Shown here: piece by piece, positions 32,178-40,998 of the stretch | How the letters are laid out: each line of letters starts with the position of its first letter | Position numbering within the stretch: the first letter of the stretch is position 1 | Assembly (NCBI RefSeq): GCF_003846175.1 | Contig: NZ_ML123049.1 | Coordinates: forward strand, 488,792 to 552,791 | Length of the DNA: 64,000 nucleotides | Reading direction: 5' to 3' | Origin: Streptomyces sp. ADI95-17 | GTDB taxonomy: Bacteria > Actinomycetota > Actinomycetes > Streptomycetales > Streptomycetaceae | Program-made: the position numbers and the translations under genes | The notes under the pieces: model-generated | What the model saw: only the letters and a program-made list of their open reading frames with translations | What the model was told of the DNA's origin: nothing | The model's database searches: none

Positions 32178-33086
32178 ATGGAGCTGCGTCATCTGTCCGC
32201 GTTCGTCGCCGTGGCCGAGGAGCTGCACTTCGGACGGGCGGCGAAGCGCCTGCAGATGGCCCAGCCGCCGCTGAGCCAGCAGATCCGCCAGCTGGAGAAG
32301 GAGCTGGGCGTCCAGCTCTTCGAACGCAACACCCGGTCGGTGCGGCTCACCAGCGCGGGGGAGTCCTTCCTCCAGCCGGTCCGCACCGTCCTGGACGACC
32401 TGGACACCGCGGTGCGCGCCGCGAAGGCGGCGGGCCGCGGCGAGTACGGCCGGGTCACCATCGGCTTCGCGGGCGCCTCCAGCCACGAGACGCTGCCGCA
32501 CCTCACCAGGGCCGTGCGCGCCGCCCACCCCGCCCTCGAACTGGTCATGAGAGGCCAGACCTACGCCAATGTCGCCCTGGACCGGGTCGCCGACGGCTCG
32601 CTCGACCTGGGCTTCGTCCGGCTGCCGGTGACCCAGCCGGGAGTGGCGTACCGGGTGATCGACGAGGAGGAGCTGGTCTGCGCGCTGCCCTTCGACCACC
32701 GACTCGCCCGGCTGGAGAGCGTCCCCATCGACGTCCTGGCCGAGGAGCCCTTCGTCTCCTTCCCCGCCAACACCGGCTCCACGGTGCGCGACGCGATGGT
32801 CGGGGCCTGCGAGGCCGCCGGATTCAACCCCCGGGTCGTCCAGGAGGCGCCCGACTCGTACACCATCCTGGCGCTGGTCGCCGCGGGCGTCGGCGTCACG
32901 CTCACCGTCACCTCCGTCCAGCACATCCAGCAGAACGGACTCGTCTACCGGCCCCTTTCCGGCCCGCCGATCCGGCTCCAGGCGGCGCTGGCCTGGCGGG
33001 CCGACAACCCTTCCGCCGCGCTGCGGGCGGTACTCGCCGTGGCGGAGGACGCCCTGCCCACGCCGACGGGCCCGGCCGAGGGGTGA
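32178..33086 (+). CDS. LysR family transcriptional regulator
   Basis: A 302-residue activator/repressor. The N-terminal wHTH is MELRHLSAFVAVAEELHFGRAAKRLQMAQPPLS split over residues 1-33, with the family QIRQLEKELGVQLFERN following. The C-terminal effector domain resembles the CatR/BenM aromatic-acid group (GQTYANVALDRVADGSLDLGF, FVSFPANTGS). ATG 32178 follows GAAGGGAAGC. It is divergent from the CoA-transferase operon and precedes the thiolase. It is predicted to bind the three composite elements in this region in response to a pathway acid or CoA intermediate. Confidence 0.92.
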   Translation: MELRHLSAFVAVAEELHFGRAAKRLQMAQPPLSQQIRQLEKELGVQLFERNTRSVRLTSAGESFLQPVRTVLDDLDTAVRAAKAAGRGEYGRVTIGFAGASSHETLPHLTRAVRAAHPALELVMRGQTYANVALDRVADGSLDLGFVRLPVTQPGVAYRVIDEEELVCALPFDHRLARLESVPIDVLAEEPFVSFPANTGSTVRDAMVGACEAAGFNPRVVQEAPDSYTILALVAAGVGVTLTVTSVQHIQQNGLVYRPLSGPPIRLQAALAWRADNPSAALRAVLAVAEDALPTPTGPAEG

Positions 33087-33108
33087 ACCACCGCAGGCCG
33101 ACGCCGCA

Positions 33109-33155
33109 TTGAGACGCGCCACGTCTTGAACCAGGGCGAACTGGATATTGGACCG
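33109..33155 (+). promoter_or_regulatory. LysR-type composite promoter element, copy B (thiolase)
   Basis: The palindrome TTGAGACGCGCCACGTCTTG (33109-33128) is followed by GGATATTGGACCG at 33143-33155. ACGTCT begins at 33121 and TATTGG at 33146, 25 bases apart as in copies A and C. If TTGGAC is the -35 box, the palindrome is centred near -63, the usual recognition site of LysR proteins. The GTG of the thiolase is at 33215. Confidence 0.75.
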
Positions 33156-33214
33156 ACTCAGTCGCCGGGTGCAAGGGTCGGCGGCAAACGCCCTCGCCAC
33201 CGAAAGGTCACGCC

Positions 33215-34444
33215 GTGCCCGACCAGCAGCTCGATGTCGTCATCTGTGAACCACTGCGTACCCCCATCGGCCGGTTCGGCGGGGTGTTCGCGCAGCAGAC
33301 GCCGGCCGTACTCGCCGCACGCGTCATCGCCGAGGTCGTGGCCCGTACCGGTATCGACCCCGCCGCCGTCGACGAGGTGATCCTCGGCCACTCCTACCCG
33401 TCCGCCGAGGCCCCCGCCATCGGCCGGGTCGCCGCCCTCGACGCCGGGCTGCCCCAGACCGTCACCGGTTCCCAGGTCGACCGCCGCTGCGGCTCGGGCC
33501 TCCAGGCCGTGCTCGACGCGGCGATGCAGATCCGGGCCGGCTTCAGCGAGGTCGTGATCGCCGGCGGAGTCGACGTGATGAGCGCCGCCCCGTACTACAC
33601 CCACGACGGCCGCTGGGGCATCAAGGGCCCCGGCCTCCAGCTCCACGACTCGCTGGCCCGGGGCAGGGTCACCGCGGGCGGCGTCAACCACCCCGTACCG
33701 GGCGGCATGATCGAGACCGCCGAGAACCTCCGGCGCGAATACGGCATCAGCCGCGCCGACCAGGACGCCCTCGCCCTGCGCTCCCAGCAGCGGGCCGGCC
33801 GGGCGGCGGCCGAGGGACGGTACGCCGCCGAGACCGTCCCCGTCACCGTACGCACCCGCAAGGGCGAGACGGTCGTCACCGCCGACGAGCACCCCCGCCC
33901 CGACACCACCGCCGAACAACTCGCCGCGCTGCGCCCGATCATGGCGAAGTCCGACCCGGAGGCGACCGTCACCGCGGGCAACGCCAGCGGCCAGAACGAC
34001 GCGGCCGCCGCCTGCCTGGTCACGAGCGCGGCCACCGCCGAACGGCTCGGCCTCACCCCGCTGGTCCGCCTGGTCTCCTTCGCCCGTGCCGGGGTGCCCG
34101 CCGCCACGATGGGCATCGGCCCCGTCCCGGCGACCCGGGCCGCTCTGGACCGCGCCGGACTCACCCTCGCCGACCTCGACCTGATCGAGCTCAACGAGGC
34201 CTTCGCCGCCCAGGTGCTGGCCTGCACCCGCGAGCTGGGCCTCGGCGAGAAGGACCACGAGCAGCGCATCAACGTCAACGGCTCCGGCGTCTCCCTCGGC
34301 CACCCGGTCGGCGCCACAGGCGCCCGCATCCTCGCCACGCTCACCCGTGAGCTGCACCGCCGCGAGGCGCGGTACGGCCTGGAGACCATGTGCATCGGCG
34401 GCGGGCAGGGCCTTGCAGCGATCTTCGAGCGGATCGCTGCCTGA
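33215..34444 (+). CDS. Acetyl-CoA acyltransferase (thiolase)
   Basis: A 409-residue thiolase that cleaves 3-oxoacyl-CoA to acetyl-CoA (or acts in reverse). The acyl-accepting Cys is in DRRCGSGLQAV (about residue 91), the active His is in GHPVGATGAR, and the second Cys is in MCIGGGQG. The start is FAQQTPAVLA-like with DVVICEPLRTPIGRFGG. GTG 33215 follows GAAAGGTCA. It would complete the beta-oxidation cycle with the dehydrogenase and hydratase of this island, like PcaF in the 3-oxoadipate route. Confidence 0.92.
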   Translation: MPDQQLDVVICEPLRTPIGRFGGVFAQQTPAVLAARVIAEVVARTGIDPAAVDEVILGHSYPSAEAPAIGRVAALDAGLPQTVTGSQVDRRCGSGLQAVLDAAMQIRAGFSEVVIAGGVDVMSAAPYYTHDGRWGIKGPGLQLHDSLARGRVTAGGVNHPVPGGMIETAENLRREYGISRADQDALALRSQQRAGRAAAEGRYAAETVPVTVRTRKGETVVTADEHPRPDTTAEQLAALRPIMAKSDPEATVTAGNASGQNDAAAACLVTSAATAERLGLTPLVRLVSFARAGVPAATMGIGPVPATRAALDRAGLTLADLDLIELNEAFAAQVLACTRELGLGEKDHEQRINVNGSGVSLGHPVGATGARILATLTRELHRREARYGLETMCIGGGQGLAAIFERIAA

Positions 34445-34470
34445 GATCCGGTCAGTGAGATGTCACAGGT

Positions 34471-34520
34471 GCAGTGAGACGCGTGACGTCTCACTGCACC
34501 AGTAATTCGGTATTGGACCG
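34471..34520 (+). promoter_or_regulatory. LysR-type composite promoter element, copy C (MHS permease)
   Basis: The inverted repeat GGTGCAGTGAGACG / CGTCTCACTGCACC (about 34469-34501) contains TGAGACGCGTGACGTCTCA. It is followed by CGGTATTGGACCG at 34508-34520. ACGTCT begins at 34486 and TATTGG at 34511, again 25 bases apart. The longer perfect stem could also act as a terminator of the thiolase transcript. Confidence 0.75.
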
Positions 34521-34771
34521 TTCTAGGTCCCGGCTGGCACCGTAACGCCATCACCCCCACCGCCGCGGCCCTCCCCGGTTTCACCGATGCGTCCCCACGC
34601 ATCCCCGAGCACCATCAGGCATCCCCGCGCAGCGCTACACAGCCCCGCGCGGTCCCACTCAGCTCCACGCAGCCCCGCGCGGCGACGGGCGTCTCGGGCG
34701 ACGCCCCTTCTCGTCCCCTGCCTTCTCGTCCCCTGCCATCCGTTCGATCAATGACGTTCACGGGAGCCACC
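34521..34771 (+). other. Leader region before the MHS permease
   Basis: About 250 bases without a credible gene. It carries short imperfect repeats: CATCCCCGCGCAG-like units around 34590-34640, two AGCCCCGCGCGG copies (34642-34683) and two TTCTCGTCCCCTGCC copies (34708-34740). Confidence 0.5.
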
Positions 34772-36118
34772 ATGAGTGCGTCCACCGCCAGCGCACGAGA
34801 GCGCACAAGAGCCGCAAACCGTGCCGGATTCGGTGCTTTCATCGGTTCGACCATCGAATGGTTCGACTTCTACATCTACGGGACGGCGGCCGCGCTCGTC
34901 TTCGACAAGGTGTTCTTCCCCGAGCTGGACGGCCCGGTGGGAACTCTGGTCGCCTTTGCGACCTTCTGGGTCGGCTTCCTCGCCCGGCCCATCGGCGGGA
35001 TCGTCTTCGGCCACTACGGCGACCGCCTGGGCCGCAAGAAGACCCTGGTCATCACCCTGCTGATGATGGGCATCTCGACCACCGCGATCGGTCTGCTGCC
35101 GAGCTACGCCTCCATCGGCATAGCCGCGCCGATCCTGCTGGTCGCCATCCGCATGGTGCAGGGCATCGGCCTGGGCGGTGAGTGGGGCGGTTCCGTACTG
35201 ATCGCCTCCGAGCACGCCCCGAAGGGCAAGTCGGTGCTGTACGGGGCGTTCGCCCAGCAGGGCTCGCCGGTGGGCAACACCCTCTCCACCCTGAGCTTCC
35301 TCGCCATCAGCCGGCTGCCCGACTCCGCGCTCGTCTCCTGGGGCTGGCGGGTGCCGTTCCTCTTCTCGGCCGCCCTCGTCATCGTCGGGCTCTTCGTCCG
35401 GCTGAAGGTCGCCGAATCCCCGGCGATGGCGAAGCTCATCGAGAAGAAGGAGGTCGTCAAGCTTCCGCTGACCGAGGTCCTGCGCACCCAGCCCATGCTG
35501 ATCGTCCTCGGCATCGGCGCCTGCACGATCGGGCTGTCGGCCACCTACTTCAAGTCGACGTTCGCCCTGTCCTGGGCCACCTCGGCGCTCAGCTTCGACC
35601 GCAGCTCGTTCCTGACGATCATCCTCGTCGCCAACATCACCCAGATCATCGTCCAGCCCTTCGGTGCCCTGATCGCCACCCGCATGAAGAGCTGGTCCCG
35701 CGCGGTGACCGTGATGCTGGTGCCCGAGCTGATCCTGATGCCGGTGATGTTCCTGCTGATCCGCACCGAGAACTACGGCCTCGCGATGCTCGGCGTCGCC
35801 GTCGCCACCATCCCGCACTGCCTCTACTACGCGGCCCTGGCCGGCATGCTCGCCAGCCGCTTCCCGGCCCACCTGCGCTACACCGGCATCTCGCTGTGCT
35901 ACCAGCTCTGCGGGACGCTGCTCGGCGGCACGACCCCGATCATCGGCCAGTTCCTGCTCAACCGCACCGGCTCGATCACCGCCGTCATCGCCTACGCCAT
36001 CTTCCAGGTGGCGCTGACCCTGGGCTGCATGCTCCTGCTGCTCAAGCGCCCCAACCACGACGAGCAGGGCGCCGAGCCCGTCGCCGCCGCGGCACGCACC
36101 GCGACCGCCGCCGTCTGA
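34772..36118 (+). CDS. MFS transporter, metabolite:proton symporter (MHS) family
   Basis: A 448-residue permease with 12 predicted membrane spans. The MHS hallmarks are FGAFIGSTIEWFDFYIYGTA at the N-terminus and the loop GHYGDRLGRKKTLV between spans 2 and 3, then VQGIGLGGEWGGSVLIASEH. MHS proteins import shikimate, 2-oxoglutarate, citrate, aromatic acids and betaines with protons. It likely brings in the acid degraded by this island. ATG 34772 follows GGGAG; an in-frame ATG at 34751 has none. MaoC follows 37 bases later in the same operon. Confidence 0.9.
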   Translation: MSASTASARERTRAANRAGFGAFIGSTIEWFDFYIYGTAAALVFDKVFFPELDGPVGTLVAFATFWVGFLARPIGGIVFGHYGDRLGRKKTLVITLLMMGISTTAIGLLPSYASIGIAAPILLVAIRMVQGIGLGGEWGGSVLIASEHAPKGKSVLYGAFAQQGSPVGNTLSTLSFLAISRLPDSALVSWGWRVPFLFSAALVIVGLFVRLKVAESPAMAKLIEKKEVVKLPLTEVLRTQPMLIVLGIGACTIGLSATYFKSTFALSWATSALSFDRSSFLTIILVANITQIIVQPFGALIATRMKSWSRAVTVMLVPELILMPVMFLLIRTENYGLAMLGVAVATIPHCLYYAALAGMLASRFPAHLRYTGISLCYQLCGTLLGGTTPIIGQFLLNRTGSITAVIAYAIFQVALTLGCMLLLLKRPNHDEQGAEPVAAAARTATAAV

Positions 36119-36155
36119 CCCCCGCCCCACGAGAAGAGACGAGAGGACGGCCGCC

Positions 36156-36614
36156 ATGCCGCTGACCGTTGACGGCATCCCGGAGATCCTCGCGCTGGAC
36201 GGGCGCGACCTCGGGCACTCCGACTGGAAGGAGATCACCCAGGAACTCATCGACGCCTACGCGGACGTCTCCGGGGACCACCAGTGGATCCACACCGACG
36301 TCGAACGCGCCGCGTCCGGCCCGTACGGACGGACCATCGCCCACGGGTACATGGTGCTCAGCTGGGGTATTCCGATGTTCGCCGAGCTGCTCCGGGTCGA
36401 GGGGGTGGGCCGCGCCCTCAACTACGGGCTCGACCGGGTCCGTTACCCGGCTCCGGTGCCGGTCGGCAGCCGGGTCCGGCTGCATGCCGCCGTCGCCGGG
36501 GTGAAGGAGGTCGCGCGCGGCGGTGTGGAGATGGCGCGGGCGTTCACCTTCGAGCTCGAAGGGTCCGAGAAGCCGGCCTGTGTGGCCCGGTCGCTGACCC
36601 ACTTCTACCCGTAG
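36156..36614 (+). CDS. MaoC-like (R)-specific enoyl-CoA hydratase/dehydratase
   Basis: A 152-residue single hot-dog domain. The catalytic Asp-His motif is in AYADVSGDHQWIHTDVERA, followed by GRTIAHGYMVLSWGIPMF. It would hydrate an enoyl-CoA to the 3-hydroxyacyl-CoA used by the dehydrogenase of this island. It follows the permease with GAGAGGACGG before the ATG. A strong hairpin ends the transcript 16 bases after the stop. Confidence 0.9.
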   Translation: MPLTVDGIPEILALDGRDLGHSDWKEITQELIDAYADVSGDHQWIHTDVERAASGPYGRTIAHGYMVLSWGIPMFAELLRVEGVGRALNYGLDRVRYPAPVPVGSRVRLHAAVAGVKEVARGGVEMARAFTFELEGSEKPACVARSLTHFYP

Positions 36615-36629
36615 GACGGCCGTGAGCGC

Positions 36630-36670
36630 GGGCGGGCCGGAACAGTGTCGTCCACTGTTCCGGCCCGCCC
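36630..36670. terminator. Perfect 18-bp stem terminator after maoC
   Basis: GGGCGGGCCGGAACAGTG at 36630-36647 pairs with its exact complement at 36653-36670 around TCGTC. It separates the LysR-controlled island from the convergent nan operon. Confidence 0.85.
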
Positions 36671-36724
36671 CACGCGCGTCCCTGGGCAGGTCAGCCTGCC
36701 GCCGTCGTACGCGGGGCCGAGTCC

Positions 36725-36809
36725 CGCCCCGCCACTGTCACCGCCCCGCCACTGTCACCGCCTCGCCGCAGTCACCGCCCCGCCACTGTCACCGCTCCGC
36801 CGCCGTCAC
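36725..36809. repeat. Five 17-bp tandem repeats at the nanT 3' end
   Basis: Unit CGCCCCGCCACTGTCAC starts at 36725 with further copies at 36742, 36759, 36776 and 36793; copies 3 and 5 diverge. The fourth copy runs across the nanT stop codon and the fifth lies inside the end of the gene, so the repeat has reshaped the protein's last few residues. Confidence 0.85.
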
Positions 36810-38225
36810 CGCGAGATGGTCCCGCTCGGCGTCCGGATCGGTGAGCCGGTTCAGCCGGGCCGGTACGTCGAACCCGACCAGCAGCACCACGATCACCGTG
36901 CCCGCGAAGGTCAGCACGGCCAGCGCCTGCCCCAGATCCATCCCGGACGCCAGATGCGCCCCCAGCACCGGGGCCACCGCACCGCCCAGCGCCCCCACGT
37001 TGTACGTGAAGCCGAGCGCGGCACCCCTGCTCGCGGTCGGGAAGTGCCCGCCGATGTAGCGGGGCAGCAGCCCGGAGATGCCGAAGCTGGTCGCCTGGAG
37101 CAGGAACAGCAGGACGCCGGGCAGCAGCAGGTTGTCGTGCACGGCGAAGACCGGGTAGACGAACGCCAGCGACGCGAGCAGGGTCAGCGCGTACGCCTTC
37201 TTCGCCCCGATCCGGTCGCCGAGGAAGCCCGCGGTCCAGCAGCCGACCATGGTCCCGAAGCCCGCGAAGTACAGGACGTCGGTGACCTGGTCGGTGGAGT
37301 AGCCGAGTTCGGTCTTCAGATACGTGGGCAGCAGCGCCTGGATCGGCCACGAGTACAGGAACGCGAAGAACAGCGTCACGATCATCGACAGATAGAGCAC
37401 CCAGCCGCGCTTCCCGCCCAGCTGCACGGCGAACGCGGCGAGCGTCAGCCCGGCCACCACCGAGAGCACCGGAACAGTCCCGGCCCCGCCCGGGGTGAAG
37501 ACCAGGAAGAGCGAGACGGTGGCGAGGACCACCAGGACCGTATTGACCACGGCCCGGCCCCGGGTCGAGAACAGCGGCCGGAACGGGTTGGGCCTGTCCT
37601 CCCGCTCCGCGACGCTCTCCGTCCATTCCTCTGCCTCCGGCAGCGCCCGCCGCATCCACAGCGCGATGGCGATAGGTATCAGCCCGAGGTAGAACATCCA
37701 CCGCCAGCCGAGCGAGGGCACCACCCAGTTGTAGACCTGTGCGGCGAGCACCGAACCGACCGAGAACCCGGAGATCAGGAAGCCGCTGGCCCGGCTGCGG
37801 AGCCTGGCCGGCCAGCTCTCCATGACGTACGTGGCGCTGGCGCTGTACTCACCGGCCATGCCCATGCCGATGGCCAGCCGGGCGGCGAACAGGCTCTGGT
37901 AGTTCCAGGCGAATCCGCAGGCGAAGGTGCCCAGCGAGTAGAGCAGGATGCTCAGGACCATGGAGAGCTTGCGGCCGTACCGGTCGCCGATGGCGCCGAG
38001 CACCGCACCGCCCAGCCAGCGGGTGATGAACGCGCCGGAGATCAGGCTGGCGGCCTGCACCGTGCTCAGCCCGAAGTCGTCACTGATCTCGGTGAGCACG
38101 AGGGTGATCAGCACGAAGTCGAAGCCGTCGAGGACATAGCCGATCCAGGCGGCGAGGAACGACTTCCACTGGGTGCCGCTCACTTCTCGGTACCAGCGGA
38201 GCTTGGCGGGTGATGTGGTCTGCAC
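36789..38225 (-). CDS. nanT: Sialic acid:proton symporter NanT-like (MFS)
   Basis: A 478-residue MFS permease. The N-terminus closely follows the E. coli NanT pattern: WKSFLAAWIGYVLDGFDFVL, ISGAFITRWLGGAVLGAIGDRYGRK, ARLAIGMGMAGEYSASATYV and SGFLISGFSVGSVLAAQVY. Fourteen spans appear, as in NanT. It would import N-acetylneuraminate with protons. It is the last gene of the nanA-nanK-nanE operon, 63 bases after nanE. A second sialate importer of the ABC type is encoded at 50.7-56.6 kb. Confidence 0.9.
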   Translation of the reverse strand: MQTTSPAKLRWYREVSGTQWKSFLAAWIGYVLDGFDFVLITLVLTEISDDFGLSTVQAASLISGAFITRWLGGAVLGAIGDRYGRKLSMVLSILLYSLGTFACGFAWNYQSLFAARLAIGMGMAGEYSASATYVMESWPARLRSRASGFLISGFSVGSVLAAQVYNWVVPSLGWRWMFYLGLIPIAIALWMRRALPEAEEWTESVAEREDRPNPFRPLFSTRGRAVVNTVLVVLATVSLFLVFTPGGAGTVPVLSVVAGLTLAAFAVQLGGKRGWVLYLSMIVTLFFAFLYSWPIQALLPTYLKTELGYSTDQVTDVLYFAGFGTMVGCWTAGFLGDRIGAKKAYALTLLASLAFVYPVFAVHDNLLLPGVLLFLLQATSFGISGLLPRYIGGHFPTASRGAALGFTYNVGALGGAVAPVLGAHLASGMDLGQALAVLTFAGTVIVVLLVGFDVPARLNRLTDPDAERDHLAVTAAER

Positions 38226-38288
38226 GGTGACTCCAGGGTGCGGGACGGCGCTCGTCGTTGAGCGGCCGGCCCGCGTGGTGGGGGCAGG

Positions 38289-38969
38289 TCAGGGCCGGGC
38301 GATGGCCGCCACGAAGCGGGCGGTCAGCGCGGTGGGTGCGGTGATGGCGGTGCCGACGACGACGCTGTGCGCGCCGCGTGCCAGGGCTTCGGCGGCGTCC
38401 TCGGGGGTGTTGATACGGCCTTCGGCGACCACCGGTACGTCGATCGCGGCGGCGAGCGCGGTGACCAGGCCGAGATCGGGGCCGGGCTGATCCGGCGGGC
38501 CCGGCACGTAGCCGGAGAGGGTGGTGGAGACGAAGTCCGCGCCCTGCGCGGCCGCCGTGATGCCCTCGGCGAGCGTGGAGACATCGGCCATCACCAGCGC
38601 ACCGGCCCCGTGCACCGCCGCGACCAGCCCGGCGAAGGTGGAGCCGTCCGGGCGCGGCCGGTCGGTGGCGTCGGCCGCGACGACATCGGCGCCGGCCTCG
38701 GCCAATGCCAGGGCGTGCCGGACGGTCGGGGTGATGTAGACGCCGACGTCGCCGTCCTTCCACAGGCCGATGACCGGCAGATCCACGGCCCCGGCGATCG
38801 CGGCGACGACCTCGGGCTCATTGGCGCGGATCGCGGCGCCGCCTCCGGCGACGGCCGACCGGGCGAGCCGGACGAGCGTGCCGGTCTCCCGCATCGGGTC
38901 GCCGGGGGGTGCCTGGCAGGACACGATCAGCTTGCCCCGCAGGGCGTCGGCCAGTTCCTGAGCGGTCAT
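38289..38969 (-). CDS. nanE: N-acetylmannosamine-6-phosphate 2-epimerase
   Basis: A 226-residue TIM-barrel enzyme: converts ManNAc-6-P to GlcNAc-6-P. The start is LRGKLIVSCQAPPGDPMR, then SAVAGGGAAIRANEPEVVAAI, PVIGLWKDGDVGVYITPT, GADVVAADATDRPRP and VAEGRINTPEDAAEALARGA, all NanE signatures. ATG 38969 overlaps the nanK stop as ATGA, so translation is coupled. Confidence 0.95.
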   Translation of the reverse strand: MTAQELADALRGKLIVSCQAPPGDPMRETGTLVRLARSAVAGGGAAIRANEPEVVAAIAGAVDLPVIGLWKDGDVGVYITPTVRHALALAEAGADVVAADATDRPRPDGSTFAGLVAAVHGAGALVMADVSTLAEGITAAAQGADFVSTTLSGYVPGPPDQPGPDLGLVTALAAAIDVPVVAEGRINTPEDAAEALARGAHSVVVGTAITAPTALTARFVAAIARP

Positions 38970-39940
38970 CGAAGGGCTCCCGGGTGGTGGAGGGGAAGTG
39001 TGGTGGTCAGGGCGGCGGCGCCGAGCACCGCCGCGTCGGCGCCGAACCGCGGCGCCCGGGGCGCGAGCCCGCGCAGCGGCGGCATCAGCTCCGCGGTGAG
39101 GGCGGCGGCCAGGGCGTCCCCGTACAGCGGGCCGATCCGCGGCACACCGCCGCCGACGACGACCCGGTCGGGCCCCAGCGCGTTGGCGAGCCCTCCGAGC
39201 ACCCGGCCGGTGGCGGCGGCGCCGGTGGTGATGGCGCGGACGGCCGCCGCGTCGCCCTCGGCGGCGCGGGCGGCGACGGTTTCGAGCCGGTCCACGGGGG
39301 CGCCGGTCAGCCGCTCGTAGTGGGCGGCGATGCCGGGCCCGGAGGCGATGACCTCCAGATGCCCGGTCGCGCCGCAGGTGCAGGCCAGTCCGGCGGCCTC
39401 GGGGCTGGACAGATGGCCGAGGTGCCCGGCGAGCCCGGAGGCGCCGTGCAGCATCCGCCCGTCCACGGCGACCGCGCCGCCCACCCCCGTACCGACGGCC
39501 ACGAAGAGCAGCGAGCCGCGCCCCGGGTGCTGCGCGGTCAGCGCCGCGAGCTCCGGTCCGGCCGTGGCGCGTACGTCGTTGTCGCAGGCCACCGGGTATC
39601 CGGTACGGTCCGCCAGGCCGGCGCCCAGTGCGGTGCCGGCCCAGCCGAGGATGGAGTCGGTGGCGCTGGTGACCATGCCGGTACGGGGGTCGACGACCCC
39701 GGCCGCCGCGATGCCGAGCGCCGTGGCCAGCCGCCCGGGATCGACGGCCGTGGCCGCCCCGGCGAGCGCGTCCAGCACGGCCGCCGCGCCGTTCCGGGCC
39801 GGGGTGGGCCGGGTGTGCCGGGCCAGGACCGCGCCGTCCGGGCCGAACAGGGCGGCGGCGATCTTCGTACCGCCGAGGTCGAGCCCGACCACCGTGCGAC
39901 CGGTGCCACCGGCGGACGGCCGGGAGCGGTCGTCGTTCAT
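38966..39940 (-). CDS. nanK: N-acetylmannosamine kinase (ROK family)
   Basis: A 324-residue ROK kinase: phosphorylates ManNAc. VVGLDLGGTKIAAALF is the ATP phosphate motif, and the ROK signature region is LFVAVGTGVGGAVAVDGRM. CTCGATGHLEVIASG carries the zinc-binding Cys residues (one His and CxCGxxG pattern, with some change). ATG 39940 overlaps the nanA stop. The operon context makes ManNAc rather than glucose the substrate. Confidence 0.92.
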   Translation of the reverse strand: MNDDRSRPSAGGTGRTVVGLDLGGTKIAAALFGPDGAVLARHTRPTPARNGAAAVLDALAGAATAVDPGRLATALGIAAAGVVDPRTGMVTSATDSILGWAGTALGAGLADRTGYPVACDNDVRATAGPELAALTAQHPGRGSLLFVAVGTGVGGAVAVDGRMLHGASGLAGHLGHLSSPEAAGLACTCGATGHLEVIASGPGIAAHYERLTGAPVDRLETVAARAAEGDAAAVRAITTGAAATGRVLGGLANALGPDRVVVGGGVPRIGPLYGDALAAALTAELMPPLRGLAPRAPRFGADAAVLGAAALTTTLPLHHPGALR

Positions 39941-40896
39941 CGGACCGGCGGCAGACCGGCGGCGCACAGGCGCTCGGCGACCAGGGCGACGGACTCGGCG
40001 CCGAGCTGGATCTGCGGGAACGCCGTGTCACCGCAGGCGATGACGCCGAGCAGCCGGAGCGCCGCCTTGAAGGAGCCGAGCGCCGAGGAGCTGCGGCCCA
40101 TGTCCGCCTCCGGGCCGACGTCGACCATGGCGAACAGCTCCACCAGCCGCTCCTGCTCCTCGGCGGCCGACTCCCAGTTCCCGGCCCGCGCGGCGTCGTA
40201 GAGCCGTACGTATCCGGCCGGGTCGACATTGCCGATGCCGGGCACCACACCGTCGGCCCCGGCCAACAGGGCTGCGTCCACGGTGAGTTCGGATCCGGTG
40301 AGGATGCTGAACCGGGGCGCCGGGCCGTCCGCGCGGCCCTCGCGGCCGCCGAGCTCCACGATCAGCCGGCGCAGTCCGCCCTCGTCGCCGCTGCTGTCCT
40401 TGAGGCCGGCCAGCGTGCCGTCCTCGGCGAGCTCGCGCACCAGCGCGGGGGAGAGCTTGCTGTGCACGGCGACCGGGATGTCGTACGCGAACAGCGGCAG
40501 GTCGACCGCCGCGCGCAGCCGCCTGAAGTGCTGGGCGATCTCCTTGCCGTGGGTGCGGGTGTAGAACGGCGCGGTCGCGACCAGGGCGTCCGCGCCGAGC
40601 CCGGCGGCCGACCTGGCGTGCTCGACGACGCGGGCGGTCGTGGTGTCGATGACACCGGCCAGCACCGGAACCCTGCCGTCGGTCGCCCCGACCACGGTCG
40701 CCAGTGCCGTGGCGCGCTGCTCGTCGGTGAGGTAGGCGACCTCGCTGGTGGACCCGAGCGCGAACAGCCCGTGCACACCCCCGTCGATGAGGTGGTCGAC
40801 GAGGCGGGCGAGGGACGCGGTGTCGACCTCCCCCCGGGGGTCGAGCGGGGTGCAGACCGGCGGGACGACGCCGTGCAACGGTGAGGTCAGGGGCAT
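39937..40896 (-). CDS. nanA: N-acetylneuraminate lyase (DapA superfamily), copy 1
   Basis: A 319-residue TIM-barrel aldolase that splits N-acetylneuraminate to ManNAc and pyruvate. Schiff-base Lys is in LAGLKDSSGDEGG, Tyr in LFAYDIPVAVHSK, and the substrate loop is ALGSTSEVAYLTDEQR. Substrate loops differ from dihydrodipicolinate synthase (GSTSE instead of GTTGE). It is the first gene of the nan operon, after the operator at 40999-41014. Being with nanK, nanE and nanT supports the sialate role. A close relative lies at 56593. Confidence 0.88.
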   Translation of the reverse strand: MPLTSPLHGVVPPVCTPLDPRGEVDTASLARLVDHLIDGGVHGLFALGSTSEVAYLTDEQRATALATVVGATDGRVPVLAGVIDTTTARVVEHARSAAGLGADALVATAPFYTRTHGKEIAQHFRRLRAAVDLPLFAYDIPVAVHSKLSPALVRELAEDGTLAGLKDSSGDEGGLRRLIVELGGREGRADGPAPRFSILTGSELTVDAALLAGADGVVPGIGNVDPAGYVRLYDAARAGNWESAAEEQERLVELFAMVDVGPEADMGRSSSALGSFKAALRLLGVIACGDTAFPQIQLGAESVALVAERLCAAGLPPVR

Positions 40897-40998
40897 GGTG
40901 ACGGGCTCCAGTTGGGTCGAGGCTCGGTCGGGGGTTCGGGCGAAGGCTCGGTCGACGCGCCGGTCCGTGCCCGGAACGGCTGCATGGACCGAGACGTG

